A stretch of DNA of 44,084 bases from Campylobacter concisus (GCF_015230015.1 NZ_JAAKZC010000018.1:1-44084), one strand, 5' to 3'. Shown: positions 32,593-41,453, counted from the first letter of the stretch. A program made the numbers and translations. Notes: generated by a model not told the origin, from the letters alone.

Positions 32593-33864
32593 TTATACAA
32601 AACATATCATAAAAATATTTTTACCATCTTCGTGTTTGTATTTTAGGGCATGGCCGTGCTTTTTAAAAATTTGATTTGCTATGTAAAGCCCAAGTCCAAG
32701 TCCAGAATTTGAAGTTTCTACTCTTCTGTTAAATGCCCTATCAAACTCAAGCCTTTCTGGCTCAAGCTCGTCTCCTACGCTACTTATACAGAGCGCACTT
32801 TTATCTATGCTTACAACCACTTTGTCGGTTGAATATTTTAAGGCATTATCGATCAAATTTTTAACTCCTGTCGCATAAAGCTCAAAATCAACCTCAACAG
32901 CGCTTATATCGCCATCTGCTAGCACATCTATGCGGCTTGTATCTTTTAGCAAAAGCATATCTACCGAGTGATCTACGATGTCTATGACTCGGTGTTTGTT
33001 CTTTTTAAGCTCCCACTCGCTCGATACTAGTTTTTCGACCTTGACAACCTCGCCCAGTATCATCTCTAGCCTTATAAAAATTTGTTTTAACCTATCTCCC
33101 GCCTTATCGTCTTGTAAAATTTCAGCGATCATATCCGCCATGATCCGCCCTTTCATTATCGGGTTGCGAAATTCGTGCAAGATATTGCGTAAAAAGAGCG
33201 CCCTAGCCTGTTTTATGGCGTCTATCTTTTGCATAGTCGTGTTAAATTCGCTAGCGATTTGGCCTATTTCGTCATTTGCCTCTACATTTATCAGCCTAAA
33301 TTTATCCTCCTCGCCTGCTCTTCTTATCATATTTTTTAAATTTCTAAGCCTTAGCAGTTTTTTCAAAACGACTATAAAAAATGCGACCATTACTATATTT
33401 ACTACGAGCCAAAGCACCCAAATGCCATTTGAAGAAATTTCTTCTAAATTTTCTAAAGGCACATCGTTTTTTGCTATGTCATCTTTGCTTGATATATTAA
33501 GCCCTGCCGCATCCATAATGCGCGAAAACATTTTTGGATCTATAGAAGAAAATCTAGGCACAAAATAAAACTTTTTGTTATACCTTATCATATCAGCATA
33601 CGAGTCGCTATAAATTTTCTCTCCGCCTTGCCTGATCTTAATAGGATCAAGCTCGCTACTTTTAAGACCTATTTGCGCTAGCTGCTTAGCTGTGTCGCCC
33701 TCTGCTTGCCCTCGTATACGCATACCAAGCATAAAGCGCTCATAAGTATGATACTCTGCGTCTCTAATCTGCTTTTTTGATTCGATAAAAAATGCCAAAT
33801 TTACCGTAATGAGTGCGGCAAAAAAGAAAAAAGATATGAGTTTGATGATAGATATATTACGCAT
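32593..33864 (-). CDS. Sensor histidine kinase
   Basis: The product is 423 residues. Two transmembrane helices (about 9-27 and 150-170) enclose a periplasmic sensor of ~120 residues. A HAMP-like linker, the H box (RNILHEFRNPIMKGR), the N box (GVKNLIDNALKYS) and the G box (NSGLGLGLYIANQIFKKHG) follow. It resembles the ArsS-type kinases of epsilonproteobacteria (acid-responsive ArsRS of Helicobacter; the name is unrelated to the radical SAM ArsS). It overlaps the response regulator gene by 8 bases and is cotranscribed with it. The position next to the porin and reductase genes suggests that it senses their substrate or respiratory conditions. Confidence 0.85.
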   Translation of the reverse strand: MRNISIIKLISFFFFAALITVNLAFFIESKKQIRDAEYHTYERFMLGMRIRGQAEGDTAKQLAQIGLKSSELDPIKIRQGGEKIYSDSYADMIRYNKKFYFVPRFSSIDPKMFSRIMDAAGLNISSKDDIAKNDVPLENLEEISSNGIWVLWLVVNIVMVAFFIVVLKKLLRLRNLKNMIRRAGEEDKFRLINVEANDEIGQIASEFNTTMQKIDAIKQARALFLRNILHEFRNPIMKGRIMADMIAEILQDDKAGDRLKQIFIRLEMILGEVVKVEKLVSSEWELKKNKHRVIDIVDHSVDMLLLKDTSRIDVLADGDISAVEVDFELYATGVKNLIDNALKYSTDKVVVSIDKSALCISSVGDELEPERLEFDRAFNRRVETSNSGLGLGLYIANQIFKKHGHALKYKHEDGKNIFMICFV

Positions 33865-34528
33865 TGATAAATTTATACCCTATACCGCGTACGGGGTGGA
33901 TGAAGTGTGGATTTTTAGGGTCGTCGCCTATCTTTTGGCGCAAGCGCCCTATGGCTACGTCGATACTTTTTAGCCCGCTTTGAAATTTAGCCTGACCTAA
34001 ATTTAACAAAATATCCTCTCTTGATACGACTATCCCCTCTTTTTCATAAAGGTAGATAAAGATGTCAAATTCTGCCTTTGTAAGCGCTATGGCTTCTCCA
34101 TTTTTTAATATAGTGCGTCTTTGTTTATCTACGCAAAAGGTTTTGGAGTCATTGCCGGCTTGTATCCCTCGGCGAAGTATCGCCCTTAGCCTAAATGCAA
34201 GCTCTATTGGCTCATAGGGCTTTGCCATGTAGTCGTCCGCCCCAAGCTCAAAGCCCTTTATCTTATCTAGCGTTTCACTGCGAGCCGATGAGATGATGAT
34301 AGGTAGCGATGGGTAGCTATGCCTTACCTGCTTGCACACCTCAAGGCCGTCCATATCAGGCAAGCCAAGATCAAGCACCAATGCATCAAAGGTATTTTTC
34401 TCATTTAAAATTCTAAGTCCCTCAAGCGGGTTTGTGACTATGGCTACGCTTATCTCGCTTTTTGCAAGTGCATATTTTAAAAGCTCGGCTAGTTCAAGGT
34501 CGTCTTCTATAAGTAAAACTTCTATCAT
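33857..34528 (-). CDS. OmpR/PhoB-type response regulator
   Basis: The product is 223 residues. The receiver domain has the acidic pair (IEDDLEL), phospho-acceptor Asp in LVLDLGLPDMDG and Lys in MAKPYEP. The winged-helix effector domain ends DPKNPHFIHPVRGIGYKF. It diverges from the porin-flavoprotein-cytochrome genes, with a 308-base gap that holds two GTTACC-like direct repeats spaced as for this family. It probably controls that operon and perhaps itself. Confidence 0.9.
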   Translation of the reverse strand: MIEVLLIEDDLELAELLKYALAKSEISVAIVTNPLEGLRILNEKNTFDALVLDLGLPDMDGLEVCKQVRHSYPSLPIIISSARSETLDKIKGFELGADDYMAKPYEPIELAFRLRAILRRGIQAGNDSKTFCVDKQRRTILKNGEAIALTKAEFDIFIYLYEKEGIVVSREDILLNLGQAKFQSGLKSIDVAIGRLRQKIGDDPKNPHFIHPVRGIGYKFINA

Positions 34529-34836
34529 AGTGGTGATTATATCAAATTTTAAATTTTGAAACTAAAAATATTTTTTTAGTTAATGTTACCAAAATCTTAC
34601 CGTTTTTCGTGAGCCTGCGTGTTATGATTGCACTCATTGATCCAAGGGGGATGCCATAAAACACAGTGGCTTTGTGTTTTAAAAGGGCGTGGTTATTCTA
34701 GACATATCACCAAATGGCAAAAAACTGAAAGGTAAATTTTACATAGCGTGGCATGATCGCAAGTGATGATGCGATAAGCCAAGCTTAAAAAGTAGGCATT
34801 ATTAAATGCCTAAAAAATAAATTTAAGGAGTTTAGA
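34529..34836 (+). promoter_or_regulatory. Divergent regulatory region with OmpR-type repeats and a structured leader
   Basis: GTTACC (34585-34590) and CTTACC (34596-34601) are direct repeats 11 bases apart, the normal spacing of OmpR-family half sites. Downstream there are three hairpins: AAAACACA/TGTGTTTT (34658-34680), ATCGCA/TGCGAT (34756-34775) and TAGGCAT/ATGCCTA (34793-34812). The last sits just before the ribosome site (TTAAGGAG) of the porin gene. A structured 5' leader that affects translation is possible; I could not match it to a known riboswitch. Confidence 0.45.
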
Positions 34837-36261
34837 GTGAAAACATCTTTTTTAACTACAAGCAAGAGTAAATTTGCTCTTAGTTTGGCTGCGCTTATGG
34901 CTATGGCGACCTGTATAAGCGCGAGCGAGAGCTTGGAAGAGGCTTTGCAGGCAAGCACTATGGGTGCGACCTTATTTTCATACTACGATATGGACTCGAC
35001 CGAGTACTTTCCACCAGCTAGCAGAACAAATAAAATTCGCGAGCACATCGGTGGTTTAGGTGCTGAGCTTAGGTTCTTAACTGGCTCTTACTATGGCTTT
35101 AAGCTTGGTCTTACGGCTCAGGGCTTAGTAAATTTTGCTCCGTCAAAGGCTGCAAAAGAGTATTTTGCCTATGACTGGAATAGCGAAGGTGTAGCACTTT
35201 CAGAGGCCTACTTAGGATATGAGAATGACTACATCGACTTTAAATTCGGCCGCCAGTACTACAACTCAAAATACACAGGCCTAGTGCCGCCGCTTGTGGC
35301 AACAAACACGGACGTGGGCTACAAAGAGGCATTTGAGGGCGTGAGCGCTAGGATAAAGCTTGATAGTATAAATACCGTTATCGGCCTAGCTGACTTTTGG
35401 AAATTTGCAGGTAGATCAAGCGCAGTAACTGGTGGAGATCACGGTGCGCCAAGGTTTAAAGATAGGGTTATCATCGGCGGCTTTGGACCTTACGGCTATA
35501 AATTTGACAATATCTTTAACTCGTTTGTAACATATAGCGGCATCCCTGGCGTCTCGCTCACGGCTGGCTACGCAAATGTCTCAGGCATCGAGTATGATGA
35601 CGCAGCCAACTCAAAAGGCGATATAAATTTCTACTTCGCAGCAGCTGGTTACAAAACGCCTACGCTTTTTGAAAACGCGATCGTTGGCATAGACTTTATG
35701 TATAAAGGCTCAAGAACAAACGGTACTTTAAAAGAGAATTTCGACTTTAACGGCGATTACTATGCAGGTATGATAGGGCTTTATAATGCTTATGGCGCTG
35801 ATTTTAGATACGCATACTCAACCGTTAGTAAAAACCAGATGTCGCTTCAAGGCATAGGAAACGACGTTGGCTCATTTACGGCCACTCCAATCTATGGTCC
35901 GTTTTTATTTATGAATTTTGCTGGTATGAATTTACATAAATTTAGCGCAGGCTACGACCTTAGCAATGTAGGCGCCGAGGGTCTTAGAGTGGATGCTGAC
36001 TACTGGTATGGCAAACAGCACAATGGTAGCAACGTTCGCTCAGGCGGCCTTCATGGTCAAGCACCAGGAACTAGAATCGACGTAAAGGGCTGGGACGTGC
36101 AAGTAACTTACAAAGTCCCTGCGGTTAAGGGTCTAAAACTATCAGCTATCTATGAAACATTAGATAGAAAGCTAAAATATACAAACGGCAGCTCTAACGG
36201 CAAGACAAGAGATGAAGAGCTTTGGCTAAGAGTGTCTTATGACTTTGATATATTGAAATAA
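34837..36261 (+). CDS. OprD-like outer-membrane porin
   Basis: The product is 474 residues; GTG 34837 follows AAGGAGTTTAGA. A Sec signal peptide covers about 1-35 (cleavage after ATCISA). The rest shows alternating beta-strand patterns with many aromatic residues, and ends in LWLRVSYDFDILK. Blocks such as KFGRQYYNSKYTGLVPPLVA and LSEAYLGYENDYIDFKFGRQ are typical of epsilonproteobacterial Opr-family porins. OprD-type channels often take up small organic acids. It precedes the flavoprotein and cytochrome genes and probably brings their substrate into the periplasm. Confidence 0.85.
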   Translation: MKTSFLTTSKSKFALSLAALMAMATCISASESLEEALQASTMGATLFSYYDMDSTEYFPPASRTNKIREHIGGLGAELRFLTGSYYGFKLGLTAQGLVNFAPSKAAKEYFAYDWNSEGVALSEAYLGYENDYIDFKFGRQYYNSKYTGLVPPLVATNTDVGYKEAFEGVSARIKLDSINTVIGLADFWKFAGRSSAVTGGDHGAPRFKDRVIIGGFGPYGYKFDNIFNSFVTYSGIPGVSLTAGYANVSGIEYDDAANSKGDINFYFAAAGYKTPTLFENAIVGIDFMYKGSRTNGTLKENFDFNGDYYAGMIGLYNAYGADFRYAYSTVSKNQMSLQGIGNDVGSFTATPIYGPFLFMNFAGMNLHKFSAGYDLSNVGAEGLRVDADYWYGKQHNGSNVRSGGLHGQAPGTRIDVKGWDVQVTYKVPAVKGLKLSAIYETLDRKLKYTNGSSNGKTRDEELWLRVSYDFDILK

Positions 36262-36282
36262 ATTTGAAACAAGGAGTATAAA

Positions 36283-38040
36283 ATGGTAGAAAATAACGAA
36301 CTATCACGTCGCTCGTTTTTAAAACGTAGTGGCGCACTCACACTTGGCTCAGTTGCAGCAGGATCAGCGCTGCTAACAGGCTGTGATAACCCAAATAACC
36401 ACCTCATCCATCCAGAAAAGGAGACCACAAAAGCACCTGATGTGCCAAAATGGCTAGGTGTCGAGCCTGAAATTTCAGACAAAGATATAAAAGAGACGCT
36501 TGAAACCGACGTGCTTATCATCGGTGCTGGCGTTTCAGGGCTTCACGCTGCGCGCGCTGCTACCGAAAAAGGCGCAAGGGTTATCGTCCTAGAAAAAGCC
36601 GGTCGCTTTCAGGTTAGAAGCGGTCAGTACGGCACTCTAGGCAATAAATTTCAAAGAGAGCTTGGTATCAAATATGACAAGAATGCGGCCATAAATGAAC
36701 ACTTAAAACAGATGGGCTACCGCGCCGATCAGCGAGTGTGGAACTACTGGGCGGATCACAGCGGCGAGGACTTTGACTGGATGATAGAGCTTGCTCCTGC
36801 GGTGCATTTTATGAAAGAGACCGATACGCAGCTTGATAGAAGTAAGATAAATTTGATGCTTATGCACTATCCACTCCCGGCCGGATACGACCCAAGTAAG
36901 GAAAACAGCCCAAGCTATCCAACTGTTATGTCCTTTTTACCTAGTCAAGAGCCGATGATGGAGCTAGTTTATGAAAAGTCTATAAAACAAGGCGCAAAGT
37001 ATATCTTTAAAACTCGTGCGAAAAAGCTACTTCGCGACAAAACAACTGGCAAAATGCAAGGAGCGATCGCGCAAAATATGGCTGATGGCTCATATATTAA
37101 GATAAATGCTAAGTCGGTGATACTTGCTACGGGCGATTATATGAATGACCCTGAGATGGTAAAGACATTTGTGCCGTGGGTGGCAAATTTCTTCTGTCCG
37201 TTTCCAAACAGAGACTACAAAAACAATCCGACCAACACGGGAGACGGACACAAACTTGGCTCATGGATAGGTGCAAAGCTAGAAGACGGACCGCACGCAC
37301 CAGTCGCTCACACGCTTGGCGGACCGCTTGGCGTTGATGCGTTTTTACTAACAAATGCAAAGGGAGAGCGCTTTACAAATGAAGATCTAAGCGGTCAGCA
37401 AGTCACTCAGCCGCTCTCTCGCCAACCAGGAGGCTTTGGCTGGCAAGTATTTGACTCTAAATTTCCAGAGCAAGTCGGCCTCATGGGCGTATCACACGGC
37501 AGTGTAAACCACTGTGTAGAAGATAATCCAAAGCTTCCACCTGACTGCCAGTGGGCGATAGGCAAAACATCATATATATCGGTAAAAGATATTGAAGAGA
37601 TGCCTGATGTCATAAAAGCAAACACCATTGAAGAGCTTGCTAGTAAGCTCTACCCTGATAACAAAAAGGCGCAAACACAGTTTTTGGCGACCATAAAACG
37701 CTACAACGAGCTATGCGACAAAGGCCATGATGATGACTTTGGCAAGACCGCTAAGAGGATGTTTCCAGTCCGCCATGCGCCGTTTTATGCTGGCAAAATG
37801 GGAGTAGGTGCGAGCCTGGTCGTAATGGGTGGCTTTACCGTTGAGCCAAGCACTGCAAACGTGCTGGATACCGACTATAACGAAATTTCTGGACTTTATG
37901 CCTGCGGTAACGTTATGGGCGGACGCTTTTTGGGAGATTATCCAGTAGTTTTAGCCGGCACTAGCCACGGAACATGCCTATGCTACGGACGCTTAGCAGG
38001 CTATCAGGCTGCGGCAAACGCAAAAGGAGTACAAGCATGA
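36283..38040 (+). CDS. Tat-exported FAD-dependent reductase (fumarate reductase/flavocytochrome c-like subunit)
   Basis: The product is 585 residues; ATG 36283 follows AAGGAGTATAAA. The Tat signal has the twin Arg (LSRRSFLKRSGALTLG) and a lipobox-like LTGC with Cys34, so it may be a lipoprotein. FAD binding is shown by GAGVSG (81-86) and ends with E104. The family end reads SGLYACGNVMGGRFLGDYP and VVLAGTSHGTCLCYGRLAG. There are no haem motifs; electrons would come from the pentahaem protein of the next gene (ATGA overlap). Relatives reduce fumarate, methacrylate, urocanate and similar unsaturated acids, but the substrate-site residues here do not let me choose. Probable periplasmic terminal reductase. 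Confidence 0.8.
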   Translation: MVENNELSRRSFLKRSGALTLGSVAAGSALLTGCDNPNNHLIHPEKETTKAPDVPKWLGVEPEISDKDIKETLETDVLIIGAGVSGLHAARAATEKGARVIVLEKAGRFQVRSGQYGTLGNKFQRELGIKYDKNAAINEHLKQMGYRADQRVWNYWADHSGEDFDWMIELAPAVHFMKETDTQLDRSKINLMLMHYPLPAGYDPSKENSPSYPTVMSFLPSQEPMMELVYEKSIKQGAKYIFKTRAKKLLRDKTTGKMQGAIAQNMADGSYIKINAKSVILATGDYMNDPEMVKTFVPWVANFFCPFPNRDYKNNPTNTGDGHKLGSWIGAKLEDGPHAPVAHTLGGPLGVDAFLLTNAKGERFTNEDLSGQQVTQPLSRQPGGFGWQVFDSKFPEQVGLMGVSHGSVNHCVEDNPKLPPDCQWAIGKTSYISVKDIEEMPDVIKANTIEELASKLYPDNKKAQTQFLATIKRYNELCDKGHDDDFGKTAKRMFPVRHAPFYAGKMGVGASLVVMGGFTVEPSTANVLDTDYNEISGLYACGNVMGGRFLGDYPVVLAGTSHGTCLCYGRLAGYQAAANAKGVQA

Positions 38041-38564
38041 GCAATAGAAAAAAATATACGATAATAGGACTAATAGTAGCCGCTATCGTGGGCTTTATAG
38101 CGTTTCACCAAATAGAGGCTGCTAGCCACAAGGCTGAATTTTGTATCTTGTGTCATAACATGCAGCCAGAGTACGACTCTTATACAAAAGGAAATTTGCT
38201 AGCTAAAAAGCATAAAGATGCAAATGTAACATGCCACGACTGCCACACTCCAACTATAGGTGAGCAGCTAAACGAGGTCAGGATGTATGCAACTGGCGAC
38301 TTTGAGACACCAACAAAACAAAGAGGCTTTACTAACGAGCAGTGCACCAGCTGTCACAAGATAGCTGATATCAGGAAAAAGACCGCACACTACGGCCTAT
38401 CTAACCCACATGAAGGCACTCACAATAAAGACAATGAGATGCTTCAGTGTCAGTCATGCCATGCCGTGCATCATCCGCAAAAGCTAAATACTTGTATGTC
38501 TTGCCACCCAATAGACTGGAAGGTAGATAGCAGCTGGAAGATGTATCCTCCTACTAAAAAATAA
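38037..38564 (+). CDS. NapC/NrfH-type multihaem cytochrome c with five CxxCH motifs
   Basis: The product is 175 residues. ATG 38037 overlaps the stop of the flavoprotein gene and follows AAAAGGAGTACAAGC. An N-terminal helix (about 8-25) anchors it in the membrane. The haem motifs are CILCH, CHDCH, CTSCH, CQSCH and CMSCH, one more than the usual four of NapC/NrfH. The CHNM after the first motif fits the quinol-site haem of this family. It should oxidise menaquinol and pass electrons to the Tat-exported flavoprotein. Confidence 0.9.
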   Translation: MSNRKKYTIIGLIVAAIVGFIAFHQIEAASHKAEFCILCHNMQPEYDSYTKGNLLAKKHKDANVTCHDCHTPTIGEQLNEVRMYATGDFETPTKQRGFTNEQCTSCHKIADIRKKTAHYGLSNPHEGTHNKDNEMLQCQSCHAVHHPQKLNTCMSCHPIDWKVDSSWKMYPPTKK

Positions 38565-38570
38565 TCTCTC

Positions 38571-38602
38571 ATCCGCCTCATCTGGGGCGGATAATCTTTT
38601 TA
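38571..38602 (+). terminator. Rho-independent terminator of the porin-reductase operon
   Basis: ATCCGCC (38571-38577) and GGCGGAT (38586-38592) form a G+C-rich stem followed by AATCTTTTTAT, 7 bases after the cytochrome stop codon. Confidence 0.8.
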
Positions 38603-38761
38603 TCTAAAACTCCTTTAAATACGCAATTTTAACCTCTATCATTTTAATATTTTTAACTTTTCTTTCTAAAAAATAAACTTTTTACGAAAATTTGCATTTC
38701 TAGCGCAGATTTTTTCCAAAATTGGTGTAATTACTATAAAGACATTTTAAAAAGGAAGAAA

Positions 38762-38842
38762 ATGAAAAAATTTTCATTAATAGTAACTAGCACTGCTAGC
38801 ACGAGAGAAAGTTCAAATGGTGAGGTGATTTACCATGGCTAA
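38762..38842 (+). CDS. Possible 26-residue leader peptide overlapping the relaxase start
   Basis: ATG 38762 has an excellent ribosome site (AAAAAGGAAGAAA). The frame ends in CAT GGC TAA, which overlaps the start codon of the relaxase (ATGGCTAA) in a different frame. The peptide starts MKKFSLIVTSTAS. A promoter-like ACTATAAA lies about 25 bases upstream. It may couple translation to the relaxase gene, whose own ribosome site is weak. Confidence 0.5.
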   Translation: MKKFSLIVTSTASTRESSNGEVIYHG

Positions 38843-40250
38843 TGCATATATAGTAAATGATCACAGCCTAGTCATAAATGTGAGGTCAGGTTTTTTAACA
38901 TATGGTAGAGCCATAGGTAGATTTGCACATGCGTGCCGTGAGAAAAATCAGACTGAGCATATAAAGTATCTTAACAAAACCCCAGCCACTATTAATCACT
39001 ACAAGCTCCTAAGCGAGTTTAATGGCAATGGCAATATGAGAGATGCTAACGGCAAAGATGATGAGCTGCATAATATGGCTTTTGTAAAGAATTTACTTAA
39101 AGGCTTTCAGGATAGCTTTAAAGAAGACTATGGCAAGCAATCCTACACACAAAAACGACAAGGTAAAGATATAGTTATACGTAGAGCTTGGCGCAAAGAT
39201 ATGGCTAGTTTTTGTGAAGTCATCATCACATTTGGTACAGACAGAGAAAAGGAGCCAAAAGAAGGGCTAAACGACGAAGAGTCAAAATTTATAAATGAAA
39301 ACATATGCATGGATAGAGTTATGAGATTTGTAAATGCATACTGCGCGAAGTATGGCGCAAAGTGTCTGCTTGTGGCTGAGCATAATGACGAAAAGACCAA
39401 GCACTATCATATCTTTTTTACAAACTACAACTTTGAGAAACATGCAAATTTGAGATTTAGCGGCAGGTCAAAAACAGCAAAATTTGGTAAAGAGCTACAA
39501 GATATGGGAGCAGAGGCATTTGAAGGTCAGGTACTTCGTGGTAAGTCAAGTAAAAATAGACACAAGAATTTAACCCAAATGCACCAAATAGCAAGTGAAT
39601 ATAAGAGCGAGAAAGAGTTAAAAGAGAAAATTCAAAAGCTTATAGAAGCGGAAGCAAATAAGTATATGCAAAAGAAAGAGCCTTTGTTGGGCGACGAGTA
39701 CTTTAGGTTAGAGCCAAATGAAAAAAGAGCTTTAATAGTAGGTCTTAGAAATTCTGTTTTTGAACAAATGCAAGAAAGCATAACCATCACATCTGATGAG
39801 CAGCTAAAAGAAAAGGTAGAACTTCTTGATGGGCAAGTAACAGAACAAAACAAGATCATAGAGGAAGATAAAAAGAAAAGCTTAGAAGTCTTAAAAGAAA
39901 AAGAGCAGCTAGAAAAAGAGCTAGATGATTTAAAAGAGATTCAAGCTGAGCAAGACAAAGAGATAATGCTTCTTAAAAATAGAGTAAAAGCACATACTAA
40001 TCAGCAAACAAAGATAGATGAACAAAATGCATTGATAGAGAGTAAGAATAGAGAAAATCAATCTCTAGCACGTAAAAGCAAAAGCTTGCAAAAAGAAAAT
40101 ATCAGGCTAAGAGACTTTAATGACAAAAGCTTAGGTCTTTTACTTGAAATAGCAAGCACCGATCCTGAGCTAAAAGAGATAATAGTAAATGAGATGCCAG
40201 AGTTGAGTGGTAAATTTACAAAAGATGATGCATTGATGGAGATGGGGTAG
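38835..40250 (+). CDS. MobV/Pre-type relaxase (plasmid mobilisation/recombination protein)
   Basis: The product is 471 residues. The three-His metal motif is H183-x6-H190-x-H192 (AEHNDEKTKHYHIFF), as in MobV/Pre proteins (HxDxxxPHxH). The N-terminal 260 residues form the nicking domain, and residues ~330-440 are a long coiled coil (EKEQLEKELDDLKEIQ and similar). It differs from the ColE1-type relaxase of island 1, so the two islands use different mobilisation systems. It would nick an oriT in the flanking non-coding DNA and needs a helper conjugative apparatus. It is preceded by the short overlapping leader frame at 38762. Confidence 0.75.
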   Translation: MANAYIVNDHSLVINVRSGFLTYGRAIGRFAHACREKNQTEHIKYLNKTPATINHYKLLSEFNGNGNMRDANGKDDELHNMAFVKNLLKGFQDSFKEDYGKQSYTQKRQGKDIVIRRAWRKDMASFCEVIITFGTDREKEPKEGLNDEESKFINENICMDRVMRFVNAYCAKYGAKCLLVAEHNDEKTKHYHIFFTNYNFEKHANLRFSGRSKTAKFGKELQDMGAEAFEGQVLRGKSSKNRHKNLTQMHQIASEYKSEKELKEKIQKLIEAEANKYMQKKEPLLGDEYFRLEPNEKRALIVGLRNSVFEQMQESITITSDEQLKEKVELLDGQVTEQNKIIEEDKKKSLEVLKEKEQLEKELDDLKEIQAEQDKEIMLLKNRVKAHTNQQTKIDEQNALIESKNRENQSLARKSKSLQKENIRLRDFNDKSLGLLLEIASTDPELKEIIVNEMPELSGKFTKDDALMEMG

Positions 40251-40823
40251 CTAGCATTCTTAAAATTTACAATGCGTAATCTATAAATTTAAGCCACCAA
40301 AGTAAGCTAGCCGTGTAAATTTTACCAAGTAAATTTACACTGGCTTGCTTACAAACTTGCGGTATATCCTACGCAACACTCCTATATCTCATATAGACAT
40401 ACTCATAAATTTTCTATCTGCACGCCGAGATACTTATATCATCATAACACTCAGGTAGCTCGCCCCAGAGCGTATCGCAAAAAGATAAGACCAAGCATTG
40501 GCACGTAGTATTGATACGATGTGAGGTTTGACCCTGGGCGCAAAAACTCCGCCAACTCTCAAAGGTCGCTCTCTAGCATTTGTAAATTTAGCCATTTATA
40601 TTTTGCTTGCTATTTTAGCATTTTATGGGTATGGATTGTTATTTTGGGAGAAAGAAATTTTATGAGTAAAATTTTGAGAGAGGTTTTTGCATGTATTAAA
40701 GTAATATTTATCTTAAGCAAAAACTTAGACCTTTTATCGGCAAATGTCATTTTTAATGGATAAAGTTTTGTTTAGGTTGTATCTTTGTAAATAAAAATTT
40801 TGCCCGTCTGGCTAAGACCTTAC

Positions 40824-40882
40824 AGCAAGCTCGGACCGAGCTTGCTAAATAAGTTTATCAACATACTAAAAATGTTGATAAA
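40824..40882. repeat. Two adjacent perfect palindromes
   Basis: An 11-bp-arm palindrome (AGCAAGCTCGG/CCGAGCTTGCT, 1-base gap) is followed 7 bases later by an 11-bp-arm hairpin (TTTATCAACAT/ATGTTGATAAA, 7-base loop). Together they precede the iteron array. Confidence 0.8.
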
Positions 40883-40933
40883 TATACTAGAAACTGGCAT
40901 TAAATTTTCTTGGATTATAACAAACAAATTCAT

Positions 40934-41080
40934 AATGTAACATACTGCATGTGATGTAATATGCAGTACATGATGTAACATTCAGTATGTGATGTCACAT
41001 GCAGCACTTGATGTAATGTATAGTACATAATGTAACATGCAGTAGGTGACGTAACGTATAGTATGTGATGTTATGTATAT
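40934..41080 (+). repeat. 19-bp iteron array, seven full units plus a partial one
   Basis: The units start at 40934, 40953, 40972, 40991, 41010, 41029 and 41048, with a partial unit at 41067. The consensus is about GATGTAACATGCAGTACAT, variable mainly at the middle and last bases. All units are in direct orientation with an exact 19-base period. This looks like an iteron set bound by a replication or partition protein, but no rep gene is seen nearby. Confidence 0.85.
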
Positions 41081-41150
41081 TTTCGCAGATGAGAGAGTAT
41101 TAGGATGGGTGGATATTTATTTTTAGAAAGATATTATTGAAGTTGTATGT

Positions 41151-41453
41151 CTAAAAAGCGCTTGGTGTATATCTAATAGTAATGATTATAACAGCCTTAT
41201 CTTTTTCATTGACCCTATAAATCACTGTATAGTTTTTAACAAATAGCTGTCTATAGCCCATATTGGCATATCTGCCAACTTTTCTAATAGCACCACGATT
41301 TGGCATCTCATCTAGACTAAGGATAGTGTTTTTGATAGCCTCTAGCGTAGAGTTTGCAGCACCTGACGAGAGCAAAGATAGTGCGATATATTTATATATT
41401 GCTTCAAGCTCTTCATAAGCTTGTGGTGAGATAAGAACTTTATACTTACTCAA
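41151..41453 (-). CDS. ParE/RelE-superfamily toxin
   Basis: The product is 100 residues; TTG 41453 overlaps the end of the antitoxin gene by 8 bases. ParE-type features: YKVLISPQAYEELEAIYKYI at the start, then DEMPNRGAIRKVGRYANMGY, VKNYTVIYRV and VIIITIRYT. It appears intact. It would poison gyrase (if ParE-like) or cleave mRNA (if RelE-like) unless bound by the upstream antitoxin. It probably stabilises island 2. Confidence 0.85.
   Translation of the reverse strand: MSKYKVLISPQAYEELEAIYKYIALSLLSSGAANSTLEAIKNTILSLDEMPNRGAIRKVGRYANMGYRQLFVKNYTVIYRVNEKDKAVIIITIRYTPSAF

Larger units (their letters stand above)
40251..41150. other. 900-base non-coding region: palindromes and iterons, candidate plasmid-like origin
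   Basis: No convincing gene. An imperfect inverted repeat (40300-40322 with 40331-40350, arms sharing GTGTAAATTT) follows the relaxase and may terminate it. AGCAAGCTCGG-A-CCGAGCTTGCT (40824-40846) is a perfect 11-bp palindrome. TTTATCAACAT (40854-40864) and ATGTTGATAAA (40872-40882) form a second perfect 11-bp stem. A 19-bp tandem repeat array starts at 40934. Such density of palindromes and iterons is typical of replication or transfer origins. Confidence 0.55.

Noticed and set aside
32978-33568. 196-codon plus-strand frame opposite the sensor kinase
   Set aside because: It is the antisense of a well-supported histidine kinase gene, with Ser/Phe/Leu-rich content typical of antisense frames in AT-rich DNA.
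40521-40763. 80-codon plus-strand frame after the MobV relaxase
   Set aside because: It starts at a GTG without ribosome site, has mixed composition and no family resemblance, and lies in a repeat-rich non-coding region.
40934-41080. CRISPR array
   Set aside because: The repeats are 19 bp in direct succession with no unique spacers and no cas genes; they are iteron-like tandem repeats.
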